From positions 17,091,925-17,155,924 of the forward strand of contig OX235266.1 of the NCBI GenBank assembly GCA_944472135.2: a stretch of DNA of 64,000 nucleotides. Reading direction: 5' to 3'. The notes below the pieces were generated by a model. The model was not told the DNA's origin, did not search any database, and was given only the letters and a program-made list of their open reading frames with translations. A program made the translations under genes and the position numbers. The DNA comes from Trichobilharzia regenti (lineage: Eukaryota > Platyhelminthes > Trematoda > Strigeidida > Schistosomatidae). Each line of letters opens with the position of its first letter. Within the stretch, counting starts at the first letter, position 1. This document shows, piece by piece, positions 1 through 11,693 of this stretch.

Positions 1-328
1 CACTGTGAATGGAGTTGATCCTTTCACCAGTTAGTATCGTCGTCGAAATAACAGAGATAATAATAATAACAGACATAATTAGTGTGGGTTATTCAGACTA
101 GAAGGCAGAAAAAGAAATCAGGAAAACATAAAAAGGACAGCTGATTATATTTGAGGTTGATATATATATATGTATATAATGTCAGCAAAAATAATAAGTG
201 TAGTAGTAAGAGTAGTCAGGAGAGTAGGACGGGATAGAATGCAAAGAAATAAAACCAGGAACTTAGTTGTCTACCCCAGAACGATGTGTGGTATTTTAAG
301 AGGATAGGGTATTCGTACACAGTCCTTG
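1..328. other. Unassigned flank with short AT microsatellite
   Basis: No coding signal is recognised. A TA-rich microsatellite sits at about 161-178. Bases 2-33 are an inverted match of about 32 bases to 16965-16996, so the left window edge lies in a sequence repeated elsewhere in the window. Confidence 0.4.
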
Positions 329-647
329 TGTCGATGCACGGTTATCCATCCGTCCAGGAACTTATTCCTAAGTTCCTATTGTTGCGAAGACGCTTCGCAC
401 CGATAAATACTATATACTTTCTTCGACTTTAAATCCAAAACACCAGTATTATAAGGAGGAAGTTATATTGTTTGGCAATTAAAGTGGAGAATAATACAAA
501 TGTTTTATAAAGAATTATGAAGTACTTCTATTCGTTTTCGTTCGTCTTCATCAAACTTGTACACGAACGAACCATTCGCGCCTTTGAGTTGCCCACCAAT
601 GCCTACCAGTTCCAAAAACAAACGTTCAATGTTTACGGCCACTGACA
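329..647 (-). repeat. Old, diverged 3' LTR of gag-LTR copy 1
   Basis: Read on the minus strand it starts at 647 with TGTCA, directly after the CCCCGG/polypurine boundary that precedes the LTR in younger copies, and ends near 329. Only short islands, such as CCAAAACACC, still match the other LTRs. It is therefore much older than the LTRs at 4.5-12 or 54-62 kb. The 329 boundary rests on a TGTCG-like terminus and is approximate. Confidence 0.5.
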
Positions 648-1089
648 CTCCCCGGACAAAAAGGGGTTCATCCTTTTTTATACCGGTGATAACCTCAAAC
701 TTAACTGCCAATGCGGGAATCTGGGCCAGCCGGGACTAGGCTAAAATGGAGAAGCAAGACAAAAAAGCCCAACACACAAGAAGTATACCACATCACACCA
801 ACGCGCTTTCTCCGGCGCGTGGAATCTACGCTCTTTGTAGACAGCATCACCATTGATCTGGTCCACGGGTGTCGGTTGATTCATATCACTCTGGCGCAAT
901 CCCATCCGTGGCGTATATAGTCGCATACATTGACCCTAACACTACTCGATTCGTTCACAAGTTTAGGAGACTAGAAACGACTTACGAAAGAGTTACAAGA
1001 TGATTCACACAACGTGACAACTATAAAAATAAACCAGCAACTAAATGAATCGGAACCCAATAAATCAGTTACCACAAATATGTGTACAA
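648..1089 (-). other. 3' noncoding region of gag-LTR copy 1
   Basis: This is the diverged equivalent of the ~1.1 kb region between gag and the 3' LTR in younger copies. The pre-LTR hairpin with its G-rich tract survives at about 648-680, and the stretch around 770-960 matches the antisense of the copy at 54.7-55.2 kb. Most of the ~190-bp repeat array has been lost, with one hairpin relic near 1120-1170. Short frames here are not conserved and are not called. Confidence 0.5.
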
Positions 1090-1851
1090 TCAATACATCG
1101 AATATTGTGGATACTTCCTTGACAAACTACCCTTGAAAAACTGTAGCACATAGAGCAGTGCGCCTACAACCATTTCCAGGTTGACGCCCAAGATCCGAAA
1201 ATCGTCGCAGAGTTTATTTGATGACCTCCTTCTATCATCTATATCCTCAAATCTGAACGGCGAAACGCACACGTTATTATATCGCAGAATATAGATGACT
1301 AACAAACACACGACGTATCTGACCAACCAAGCGTAGGCACATAGCGACTGACACCAAAGATAATAACATTCAAATAGTAATTTGAAAATTGAAAGGCCTT
1401 TATTCGTGCAAGTCAGTTCAACAATTACTCTCTCCTTTACACTTGGCTTATCCTCACAAAACTGATCATTGATATTCGTCCTTTCAAACCAACTGATACT
1501 AGCATAGTCATTGCACAAGATACTTGAGTTGATGGGCGTCTTTTTCATTGTGGATGACAACACCAACGACGACTGAGTGACACAAGTTGATGAACTTAGC
1601 GGTGGATCAGAAGCTGTTGTTGATCGGCTTTCAGATATTTGTCCGACTGCAAGACTACCACCACTGCTGTCTCTTACTATCAGCTCCGCTTTAGCACTAG
1701 CATCTGATGCTAGGTGGGCTTCGCTCTGATCAATTACACTGACGGTCTCAGGAGTATCCATAACTTCTGCAACTGCATCTGCCTATAAGTCTACTTCACG
1801 TTCAAGTTGAAAAGAAACTTTGTTCAACTCAGCAGTAGTAGGCATTACCCT
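1090..1851 (-). pseudogene. gag pseudogene copy 1, C-terminal part
   Basis: This is the C-terminal third of the gag-LTR Gag-like protein. It keeps the polar, Ser/Thr/Asp-rich region and the hydrophobic segment near the end (FKLLFECYYLWCQSLCAYAW and following). The usual stop after DDFPT is lost, so the frame runs on into the first downstream repeat and ends about 35 codons later. The piece is separated from its N-terminal part by an LTR in the opposite orientation. It is old and disrupted, and no function is expected. Confidence 0.75.
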
Positions 1852-2216
1852 TGTCATTGTAGTTGAAGACTGAACGATCAATTCATGGTTGTTTGCTCAA
1901 AACCAACTTCCCCAATTTTCGCGGAGGCATCAATACGACAGTCATCGTCTCATCGGTCGCTGTTCAGAAAAAAGAGAAAAACTGTCAGAAGTAATATCGT
2001 GATTTATTGTTGTAATATTTCTTTTTAGAACTTAGTCTGTAATGCCAGTAATGCTGATTATATGTTGGTGTTAGAATAAAGAATTCTCGAGTCACCAATC
2101 TGTGTTCTGGTTTTCGCGTCCGTTAATACTAAGCGTTTCTGAAAGGCTTCAAGGGACAGCGAGAGGCTCGGTGTAGCAAGAGCTGGGCATTAACGGTTTT
2201 TGAGACGTGATTGACA
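1852..2216 (+). repeat. Solo LTR inserted inside gag copy 1
   Basis: A complete 365-bp LTR with TGTCA...TGACA ends lies antisense to the gag pseudogene it interrupts. Flanking pentamers are ACCCT on the left and CCCCT on the right. Uninterrupted gag copies read TCCCT at this site, so this is a decayed 5-bp target duplication. An AATAAA is present in the middle of the LTR, in sense. No internal sequence remains, so it is either a solo LTR or was moved here as one. Confidence 0.85.
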
Positions 2217-3525
2217 CCCCTCATCTCACCGTGATCAGCCAAAGACAAAAGTGCTCTATCATGACCACTGTTACAAATATTCACTTTACCGCCGTTCTTT
2301 TGATCGAATTCATCATTTTCAGACACTTTAATAACAGCAGTAGACAATTTGGGTTCTTCCTCACAAATCCCTAAAAGTTTTGTACATTTACTCTGAATGG
2401 TAATACCTTGAAAACTTGTGGCGTCAGAACTGGACTCTGAAACTGTAACTATCTCCTTCTACACAAACTGCGGTGTCGTCTGTGACATTCCATTCTACAA
2501 TGGCTTACCAGATGCAACTACAGGCTTCTTGACCACACCATTATCGTCACACAGTTTGCAGTCAGGACTTCATTTCACATTTAGCTTACCACTAAACTTG
2601 CTCACTACTTCACAGTTCGCTTTTATATGCACTTGATGCAGACGGACGAAACACAACCGTGTTTATCTTGCAGCTTGTAAGCTATATGTTGTGAATGTCC
2701 CACAAAATCTGTTACACTCACTAAGTTTGTCTGGATTACTAGAAATCATAAAACTTCTCTGAGATCCTTTCGTCATGAATGATTGTGTTTAGCCCTAAGA
2801 CTGCTCTATTCTAGAGGTGGGATGCAATATACTGGCAAACTTGCTCATAGATTGATTGACACTGTCTTTTACCAGTTTCAGAATATCATCAAACTTTGAC
2901 TCAATACCCTTGTCCTCTATACGAGAGCTTATCTTCACCCACTTCCTTTGCAATCGGGTAGGTAGGCGTCTCGCTATTACCTATAGGGCTAAGCTCGAGT
3001 TAAGGTCACTCATGCAATTCATCGAAATCACCGTATTCTTGCAAGTCATCAGATTATCCAAAAACTCAGAGAGTGACTTGAAGTCATCTTGTAATTTACT
3101 ACCATTACTTTCAACCGCCTAAAATAATTTCCCCTCAATCACCGAAGGTCTTCGATTCTGTGACGCAGTATACTCATAGCCTCAGAGTACCCTTGGTTAG
3201 GGGGTGTGAACTTACAGCACTACATAGCTCTTGAAGCAACTCCAGTGCAGTACCTCATCAAATACATTAACTTCATTTCATGATTTAATAAAAAACTACT
3301 CAACATGATTTCAAACTCCTTTATAAACTGTGGATGGTCAGCTGGGTTTCCGTCGAAACACCGAGGTTCAAATTTAGGGCTATTATCCTTAGGATGCGAA
3401 ACATGAGCAACAGACCCATCGTGCTGGGCGCCATGCATATCATTACAATTAACAAGCAACTCAGCATCACTTATTTTCCTGCTTGCTTCCAAGACGCTTC
3501 GTCCATTCTTTGACCCAGGTATCAC
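2217..3525 (-). pseudogene. gag pseudogene copy 1, N-terminal part
   Basis: It starts at 3525 and contains the diverged DUF1759-like Gag domain: FEPRCFDGNPADHPQF, then an MYLMRYCTG-like motif. Frame breaks are frequent. The clearest is a stop (TTT TAG) replacing Phe-Glu near 3121, at the same codon as in the copy at 30.7-32.7 kb. The right part (2217-2700) reads through the polar region to the LTR junction and matches the chimeric fragment at 24164-24666 on the other strand. Confidence 0.75.
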
Positions 3526-3722
3526 TGAAATTGGCCAAAAGCTTATAAAAGTTTCAGATAATACTTGTCCAAAGAAGACTCGGCCGGCACCAGGAAAGAC
3601 AAACGGAAACTATCCAAACACTATCAGAAGCTGTCAGCCAAGTCTCAGAAACTGTCATTGTTCGCCTCTTGCTAAGCTGGACCTCAAGCTGTCCCTCAAA
3701 GACTTTCAGAAACGCCTTGTAT
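3526..3722 (-). repeat. Leader and truncated 5' LTR of gag-LTR copy 1
   Basis: The ~105 bp upstream of gag match the leader of the other copies. An LTR 3' end follows from 3632 (TGTCAGCC) and is cut off near 3722, where the 3' end of an RTE element begins. Only about 90 bp of the 5' LTR remain. Confidence 0.6.
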
Positions 3723-4495
3723 TAATTATTATTTAACCCTTAATTCCTGGAGGAACATAGGGCTTCAGCCACACACGTCTACATTGCCTTCTGTATTCTG
3801 CCAACTTTTTCGCCCCGCTCCAGGTCTGTCCACATGCTTTCATCTCCTCCTCGCATGACCTCCTCCAAGTCACCCTTGTACTGACGACCAACTCGCCGCT
3901 TCCGTTCCGGGTTCCACTCGAGCGATGGCCTGTCTAGTGATGTGACTTGATGGTTTCCTCAGAGTATGGTCAGCCAATCCATCTCCATTTCTTCCTGCCT
4001 ATTTGTTTCACAATCGGTTCCTGGTTGGTTCGCTCATTGCCAGATATTCCTATTGCTGATCTCTTCTGGCCATCTGATCTTGAGTTGAGCGAAAACAACT
4101 GTTAATGAAGGTCTGAAGTTTGTTGGAGATGCTCTTTATGACTCGCCAAGTCTCTGATCCGTATAGCAGCACTGACTTTACATTGGAGTTGAAAATCCGG
4201 ATCTTATTTTTGATGCTGATTGCTGTTGACCTCCACACAGATTTGAGAGTAATGAAAGCTTGCTCTACCGATTCTGGATTTGATGTCCTCGTCAGTTCCG
4301 CCTGTAGGTAGGTGAAGGAGGCTGTTTCTTTCAGGTTCCTTCCATTTCTGCTGGCTGATTGTTATCAGTTGTTGTTGTTGCTACTGGCCAGGAATCTTCA
4401 TCATCTCTGTTTTATCTATGTTCAATTGAAGTCCTATCTCTGATGATTCTTCTGCATCTAACTTGTTGCTTTTCACTTTAATATTTTCCAGGTTG
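3723..4495 (-). pseudogene. RTE-type non-LTR retrotransposon, 3' fragment
   Basis: On the minus strand this covers the last part of the RTE reverse transcriptase and the 3' UTR. A LLYGSETW motif (residues 24-31 of the frame at 4050-4238) is typical of the RTE C-terminal region. The 3' end is at about 3723-3780 in a short AT tail beside a sequence shared by all RTE ends in this window. Frameshifts separate the pieces. The fragment ends at 4495, where an LTR starts. Confidence 0.8.
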
Positions 4496-4857
4496 TGTCA
4501 ATGTAGTTGAAGATTGAACGATCAATTCATGGTTGTTTGCTCAAAACCAACTTCCCCAATTTTCGCGGAGGCATCAATACGACAGTCATCGTCTCATCGG
4601 TCGCTGTTCAGAGAGAAGTCAGCAGTAAACCATCAGAAGTAATATTGTGATTTATTATTGTAATATTTGTTCACAGACCCTAGTAAAAACATTATTTTTA
4701 TATTTTGGTGTAACAACAAAGAATCCTCGATTCGCCAACCGTTCTTTTGGTTTTTTTCGTCCGTTATTACTAAGCATTTCTGAAAAACTTCAAGCGACAG
4801 CGTGAACCCGAGCGTAGCGAGAGCTGGGCATTGACGGTTTACGAGGCGTGGCTGACA
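4496..4857 (+). repeat. LTR1, 5' LTR of tandem gag-LTR array I
   Basis: A 362-bp LTR running from TGTCAATG to GCTGACA. It differs from LTR2 at two positions in the first ~60 bp and is identical to it afterwards. The left flank is RTE sequence, and no target duplication matches the right flank of LTR3. Confidence 0.9.
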
Positions 4858-5002
4858 GCTTCTGATGGTAGAAACAGACTTTGGCGGATTCAGACAGTTG
4901 GTGAAAGTTTGGATAGTCACCGTTCATCTTTCCTGGTGCCGGTCAAGTCCTCTTTGAACAAGCAATATCTGGAACGTTTTTGGAATTGGGTCTAGTTCAA
5001 CA

Positions 5003-6957
5003 ATGCCTGGGTCAAAGAAGGGACAGAGTGTCTTGGATACAAACAGGAAAGTAAGTCATGGTGACTTGTCTGTTAATTGTAACGATGTGCCTGATGTTAA
5101 GCATGACATGGTTGGTGTTACCGTTTCGCCATTCAGAGATAATAGGAACATCAAACTCCCTAAATTTGAACCACGGTGTTTCGACGGAAACCCGGCTGAT
5201 TATTTACAGTTTGTAGGAGAATTTGAGATCATGTTGAGTGGATTTTATTAAATGATGAAATGAAGTTAATGTATTTGATGAGGTATTGCACTGGAGATGC
5301 TTCAAGAGCTATACAGTGCTGTAAGTTTATGAAGCCAAAAGAGGGCTACGATGAGGCTGTGAGCATATTACGTCAAAGGTTTGGAAGACCTTCGATGATT
5401 GCAGGGAAATTATTCGAGGCTGTTAAGGGTAATGGTGGTCAATTACAGGATGACTCTCAGGCACTCACTGAGTTTTTGGATAATTTGCTAATTTATAAGA
5501 ATGGAATGATTTCGATGAATTGCATGAGTGACCTCAATTGGAGTTTTATACTAGAAGTAATAGCAAGACGCCTACCTACTCGACTGCAAAGGAAGTGGGT
5601 GAAGATGAGCTCCCGTATGGAGGATGAGGGTATCGAGCCAAAGTTTGATGATATCCTGAAACTGGTAAATACTAGTGTCAATCAGTCTATGAGCACGTTT
5701 GCCAGTCTATTACATCTCACCCCTAGAATAGAGCAGTCTGAGAGCAAAATGCAATCATTGATGACGAGTAGGCCTCAGAGGGGTTGATATCGAGAAGACT
5801 CCATGATGTATAGTAATGCATATAGACTTAATGTGTGTAACGGGTTTCGTAGTACATCCTCAACAGATAAGTTACAAGATGAAAGACAAGCACGGTTGTG
5901 TTTTACACGTTTGCAAGAGGTGCATACAGAAGTGAACTGTGAACCAGTGAGCAAGTTCAGTGATAAGCTAAATGTAAACTCCAGGCCTGACTCCGAATTG
6001 TGTGACGATAACGGTGTTGTGAAGAAGTCTGTATTTGCAACTGGTAAGCCATTGTTGAATAGAGTGTCACAGAATAGAGTTACTGCTTCAGAGTGCAGTT
6101 CTGACTCCAAAATTTTACAAAGTATAACTAGTCAGAGTGGAGATATAAAACCTTTAATGATTTGTGAGGAGGAACCAAAATTGTCTACTTCTGTTATTAA
6201 AGAGTTTGAAAATGATGAACTTGACGGTAAAGTGAATATTTGTGGTAATGATCATGATAGTGCGGATTTGTCTCTGGTTGATCATTATGAGATGCGGGAT
6301 ATGCCTACTACTGCTAAGTTGAATAAAGGTTCTGTACAACTACAACGTGAAGTAGAATTGAACGCAGATGCAGTTCCAGAAGATGTGCATACTTGTGAGA
6401 CAGTCAGTGTAATTGATCAGCGTGTAGCCCACCTATCATCAGATGATAGTGCTAAACCCGAACTAGTAGTGAAAGACAGCAGTGGTGGTAATCTTGCAGT
6501 CAGACAACTATCTGAAACCCGAGCAACAACAGCTTCTGATCCACCGCTAAGTTCATCAACTGGTATCAATCAGTCGTCGTTGGTGTTGTCATCCACAATG
6601 AAACAGACGTCCGTCAACTCAAGTATCTTGTGCAATGACTATGATAGTATTGGTGCGTTTGAAAAGACGAAAGATATTGCTCAGTTTAGTGAGGATCAGC
6701 CAAGTGTAAACGAGAGAGTAATTGTTAAATTGAGTTGCACGAATAAAGGCATTTCTAGTTTCAAGTTACTATTTGAATGCTATTATCTTTGGTGTAAATT
6801 ACTGTGTGCCTACGCTTGGTTGACCAGATACTTCGTGTGTTTGTTCGTCATTTATATTCTACGATACAATGACATGAGCGTGCTACCGTTCAGATTTGAG
6901 GATATAGCTGATAGAAGGAAGTTAGCAAATGAACTCTGCGACGATTTTCCAACGTAG
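5003..6957 (+). pseudogene. gag of gag-LTR element, array I unit 1 (broken)
   Basis: The frame starts at the conserved ATG (MPGSKKGQ). A DUF1759-like BEL/Pao Gag domain spans about residues 50-200: KLPKFEPRCFDGNPADYLQF, YLMRYCTGDASRAI, then RRLPTRLQRKW. A long polar, acidic region follows, then a hydrophobic segment about 65-30 residues before the end. A one-base deletion near 5248 and a Gly-to-stop change (TGA) at 5785-5787 split the frame into three pieces. In unrelated BEL/Pao elements this protein packages RNA and is followed by protease, RT, RNase H and integrase. None of those is present here. Confidence 0.8.
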
Positions 6958-8094
6958 GGCGTCAACCTGAGAAGGGTTGTAGGCGTGCTGGCGTAAGTCC
7001 TACAATTCTTCAAAGGGTAGCGCATCAATGAGCAGTCCAATGTGATTGGTGTGTGATTTTGTACATATGTTCATATTGTATATACTGAATTGATATCATC
7101 TGTCATCTAGCTGTTGGTAATTCTGTTTGTGTCCGGACGACTTCCACTTGGATCATCAACCTGAGAAGGAATGTAGGCGTACTGCTGTAAGTCCTACAGT
7201 TCTTCAAGGGTGTTCGTCAAGGCAGAATCCACAACATTTGATGTGTTGATTGTACATATGTTTGTGTTAAATAATTGTGTGAGTTCCAATTATTGTAATT
7301 GTTGGTTAATCTTGTTTGTGTCTGGACATTCCACAAATTACAATCGTCAACCTGAGAAGGGTTGTAGGCGTACTGGTGCAAGTCCTGCAATTCTTCAAAG
7401 GAATTCCACCAAGACATCATCCGCGAGGTTATTTGTACTGTTTGTGTGTACGTGTGGTGTGTCTTCGCAATTTGTGATTTTGGATTTGTTGTGTTTACTT
7501 GTTGTTTTCGTACCTTGTTGTTATTGCATAATTTTGTTAAACTGTTCGTCGTGATTACTTTTGAAGTTGTTTCGAGTCTTCTACATCCATGAATGAATTG
7601 ATTGATGTTAGAGACAGCAGATGGGTCGCATACGCCGGGGAGGCTATTGCTTAGAATGATATGCATACGGAGATAATTGTTAGCTGTGGTCCCACACGGC
7701 GGGGAGAAAGAGTGTAAACGACTGAGGCTCGCATACTTCACCGTTACTTGAACTGAGGCAGAATGAGTGACAAGCGATTGCAGTGGTAATTGGTTGTGAG
7801 TAGATAAGAGGATGTGCGAAGAGTATCGTGAGGTACTGCCATGGTCACGTTGCATTCTGCAAGAGTTATTCTAGAAAGTGGAGATTGTGTTGCAAGAGGA
7901 TGCCTTTAACTTGAAGGCGCAGGTCGTCATTGATGTGTGAGGTTGTGCTGTGAGTATGCTTGTGGTGTGTTGGCTTTTCTGTTTGTTTTCCATTTCAGCT
8001 CTGTCCGAGTGACCCAGGTTCTCGCAATGGCATCCAAGTCAACGTGTATTGGTCGTGAAGGGAAAAAGGGTTGGATCCCTTTTTTGCCGGGGAG
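6958..8094 (+). other. gag-LTR 3' noncoding region, array I unit 1
   Basis: About 1.1 kb lies between gag and LTR2. The first 440 bp are a tandem repeat (see 6961-7400). The rest has no conserved sense frame. A strong splice-acceptor-like pyrimidine run ending in CAG lies at about 7976-8000. The last ~35 bp form a hairpin (AAAAAGGG pairing with CCCTTTTT) followed by CCGGGGAG, the likely polypurine primer directly before the LTR. A 212-codon antisense frame (7217-7855) is broken in other copies and is probably fortuitous. Confidence 0.65.
6961..7400 (+). repeat. Three ~190-bp repeats, each led by a hairpin
   Basis: Units start near 6961, 7154 and 7345. Each opens with CAACCTGAGAAG and a stem-loop whose arms are TTGTAGG and CCTACAA (6977-6983 with 6999-7005). 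In unit 3 the right arm is CCTGCAA, which keeps pairing through a G-T pair. The first two units share a TGTACATATGTT segment and a TTTGTGTC(C/T)GGAC segment. The array is conserved in the copies at 10.56, 30.3-30.7 and 55.4-55.8 kb. Confidence 0.8.
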
Positions 8095-8456
8095 TGTCAA
8101 TGTAGTTGAAGATTGAACGATCAATTCATTGTTGTTTGCTCAAAATCAACTTCCCCAATTTTCGCGGAGGCATCAATACGACAGTCATCGTCTCATCGGT
8201 CGCTGTTCAGAGAGAAGTCAGCAGTAAACCATCAGAAGTAATATTGTGATTTATTATTGTAATATTTGTTCACAGACCCTAGTAAAAACATTATTTTTAT
8301 ATTTTGGTGTAACAACAAAGAATCCTCGATTCGCCAACCGTTCTTTTGGTTTTTTTCGTCCGTTATTACTAAGCATTTCTGAAAAACTTCAAGCGACAGC
8401 GTGAACCCGAGCGTAGCGAGAGCTGGGCATTGACGGTTTACGAGGCGTGGCTGACA
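8095..8456 (+). repeat. LTR2, recombinant middle LTR of array I
   Basis: A 362-bp LTR shared by both tandem units. Its first ~60 bp carry the two variants of LTR3 (CATTGTTG, AAAATCAAC), while its remainder matches LTR1, including GAGAGAAGTCAGCAG where LTR3 differs. This is a crossover product of LTR1 and LTR3 types. Confidence 0.92.
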
Positions 8457-8601
8457 GCTTCTGATGGTAGAAACAGACTTTGGCGGATTCAGACAGTTGG
8501 TGAAAGTTTGGATAGTCACCGTTCATCTTTCCTGGTGCCGGTCAAGTCCTCTTTGAACAAGCAATATCTGGAACGTTTTTGGAATTGGGTCTAGTTCAAC
8601 A

Positions 8602-10556
8602 ATGCCTGGGTCAAAGAAGGGACAGAGTGTCTTGGATACAAACAGGAAAGTAAGTCATGGTGACTTGTCTGTTAATTGTAACGATGTGCCTGATGTTAAG
8701 CATGACATGGTTGGTGTTACCGTTTCGCCATTCAGAGATAATAGGAACATCAAACTCCCTAAATTTGAACCACGGTGTTTCGACGGAAACCCGGCTGATT
8801 ATTTACAGTTTGTAGGAGAATTTGAGATCATGTTGAGTGGATTTTATTAAATGATGAAATGAAGTTAATGTATTTGATGAGGTATTGCACTGGAGATGCT
8901 TCAAGAGCTATACAGTGCTGTAAGTTTATGAAGCCAAAAGAGGGCTACGATGAGGCTGTGAGCATATTACGTCAAAGGTTTGGAAGACCTTCGATGATTG
9001 CAGGGAAATTATTCGAGGCTGTTAAGGGTAATGGTGGTCAATTACAGGATGACTCTCAGGCACTCACTGAGTTTTTGGATAATTTGCTAATTTATAAGAA
9101 TGGAATGATTTCGATGAATTGCATGAGTGACCTCAATTGGAGTTTTATACTAGAAGTAATAGCAAGACGCCTACCTACTCGACTGCAAAGGAAGTGGGTG
9201 AAGATGAGCTCCCGTATGGAGGATGAGGGTATCGAGCCAAAGTTTGATGATATCCTGAAACTGGTAAATACTAGTGTCAATCAGTCTATGAGCACGTTTG
9301 CCAGTCTATTACATCTCACCCCTAGAATAGAGCAGTCTGAGAGCAAAATGCAATCATTGATGACGAGTAGGCCTCAGAGGGGTTGATATCGAGAAGACTC
9401 CATGATGTATAGTAATGCATATAGACTTAATGTGTGTAACGGGTTTCGTAGTACATCCTCAACAGATAAGTTACAAGATGAAAGACAAGCACGGTTGTGT
9501 TTTACACGTTTGCAAGAGGTGCATACAGAAGTGAACTGTGAACCAGTGAGCAAGTTCAGTGATAAGCTAAATGTAAACTCCAGGCCTGACTCCGAATTGT
9601 GTGACGATAACGGTGTTGTGAAGAAGTCTGTATTTGCAACTGGTAAGCCATTGTTGAATAGAGTGTCACAGAATAGAGTTACTGCTTCAGAGTGCAGTTC
9701 TGACTCCAAAATTTTACAAAGTATAACTAGTCAGAGTGGAGATATAAAACCTTTAATGATTTGTGAGGAGGAACCAAAATTGTCTACTTCTGTTATTAAA
9801 GAGTTTGAAAATGATGAACTTGACGGTAAAGTGAATATTTGTGGTAATGATCATGATAGTGCGGATTTGTCTCTGGTTGATCATTATGAGATGCGGGATA
9901 TGCCTACTACTGCTAAGTTGAATAAAGGTTCTGTACAACTACAACGTGAAGTAGAATTGAACGCAGATGCAGTTCCAGAAGATGTGCATACTTGTGAGAC
10001 AGTCAGTGTAATTGATCAGCGTGTAGCCCACCTATCATCAGATGATAGTGCTAAACCCGAACTAGTAGTGAAAGACAGCAGTGGTGGTAATCTTGCAGTC
10101 AGACAACTATCTGAAACCCGAGCAACAACAGCTTCTGATCCACCGCTAAGTTCATCAACTGGTATCAATCAGTCGTCGTTGGTGTTGTCATCCACAATGA
10201 AACAGACGTCCGTCAACTCAAGTATCTTGTGCAATGACTATGATAGTATTGGTGCGTTTGAAAAGACGAAAGATATTGCTCAGTTTAGTGAGGATCAGCC
10301 AAGTGTAAACGAGAGAGTAATTGTTAAATTGAGTTGCACGAATAAAGGCATTTCTAGTTTCAAGTTACTATTTGAATGCTATTATCTTTGGTGTAAATTA
10401 CTGTGTGCCTACGCTTGGTTGACCAGATACTTCGTGTGTTTGTTCGTCATTTATATTCTACGATACAATGACATGAGCGTGCTACCGTTCAGATTTGAGG
10501 ATATAGCTGATAGAAGGAAGTTAGCAAATGAACTCTGCGACGATTTTCCAACGTAG
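8602..10556 (+). pseudogene. gag of gag-LTR element, array I unit 2 (broken)
   Basis: This is an exact copy of 5003-6957 displaced by 3,599 bp, with the same one-base deletion and the same internal stop (TGA at 9384-9386). Identity of the disabling changes shows that the duplication happened after gag was already broken. The predicted encoded pieces are therefore the same as in unit 1, and neither unit can make full-length Gag. Confidence 0.85.
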
Positions 10557-11693
10557 GGCGTCAACCTGAGAAGGGTTGTAGGCGTGCTGGCGTAAGTCCT
10601 ACAATTCTTCAAAGGGTAGCGCATCAATGAGCAGTCCAATGTGATTGGTGTGTGATTTTGTACATATGTTCATATTGTATATACTGAATTGATATCATCT
10701 GTCATCTAGCTGTTGGTAATTCTGTTTGTGTCCGGACGACTTCCACTTGGATCATCAACCTGAGAAGGAATGTAGGCGTACTGCTGTAAGTCCTACAGTT
10801 CTTCAAGGGTGTTCGTCAAGGCAGAATCCACAACATTTGATGTGTTGATTGTACATATGTTTGTGTTAAATAATTGTGTGAGTTCCAATTATTGTAATTG
10901 TTGGTTAATCTTGTTTGTGTCTGGACATTCCACAAATTACAATCGTCAACCTGAGAAGGGTTGTAGGCGTACTGGTGCAAGTCCTGCAATTCTTCAAAGG
11001 AATTCCACCAAGACATCATCCGCGAGGTTATTTGTACTGTTTGTGTGTACGTGTGGTGTGTCTTCGCAATTTGTGATTTTGGATTTGTTGTGTTTACTTG
11101 TTGTTTTCGTACCTTGTTGTTATTGCATAATTTTGTTAAACTGTTCGTCGTGATTACTTTTGAAGTTGTTTCGAGTCTTCTACATCCATGAATGAATTGA
11201 TTGATGTTAGAGACAGCAGATGGGTCGCATACGCCGGGGAGGCTATTGCTTAGAATGATATGCATACGGAGATAATTGTTAGCTGTGGTCCCACACGGCG
11301 GGGAGAAAGAGTGTAAACGACTGAGGCTCGCATACTTCACCGTTACTTGAACTGAGGCAGAATGAGTGACAAGCGATTGCAGTGGTAATTGGTTGTGAGT
11401 AGATAAGAGGATGTGCGAAGAGTATCGTGAGGTACTGCCATGGTCACGTTGCATTCTGCAAGAGTTATTCTAGAAAGTGGAGATTGTGTTGCAAGAGGAT
11501 GCCTTTAACTTGAAGGCGCAGGTCGTCATTGATGTGTGAGGTTGTGCTGTGAGTATGCTTGTGGTGTGTTGGCTTTTCTGTTTGTTTTCCATTTCAGCTC
11601 TGTCCGAGTGACCCAGGTTCTCGCAATGGCATCCAAGTCAACGTGTATTGGTCGTGAAGGGAAAAAGGGTTGGATCCCTTTTTTGCCGGGGAG
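10557..11693 (+). other. gag-LTR 3' noncoding region, array I unit 2
   Basis: This is an exact copy of 6958-8094. The three hairpin-led repeats start near 10560, 10753 and 10944, and the pre-LTR hairpin and G-rich tract end at 11693. The antisense open frame is at 10816-11454. Confidence 0.8.

Noticed and set aside
741..926. Short open frames on both strands near the left edge (505-926)
   Set aside because: They lie in the diverged LTR and 3' noncoding region of gag copy 1 and are not conserved as frames in younger copies.
4120..4311. 63-codon plus frame that recurs at 18801 and 33652
   Set aside because: It is the antisense of the RTE C-terminal region; its recurrence only reflects the repeat.
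4858..4900. Possible primer-binding site TGGCGGATTC downstream of LTR1
   Set aside because: It starts about 24 bases after the LTR and does not fit the 3' end of a tRNA (T-loop-like part too close to CCA), so no PBS is called.
4633..4920. 95-codon minus frame inside LTR1, repeated at 8232
   Set aside because: It spans LTR and leader in antisense and is broken in other LTR subtypes.
6999..7030. tRNA-like T-arm in the 3' repeats (GTGCAAGTCCTGCA in unit 3)
   Set aside because: No acceptor, D or anticodon arms can be drawn; the sequence is explained by the repeated hairpin.
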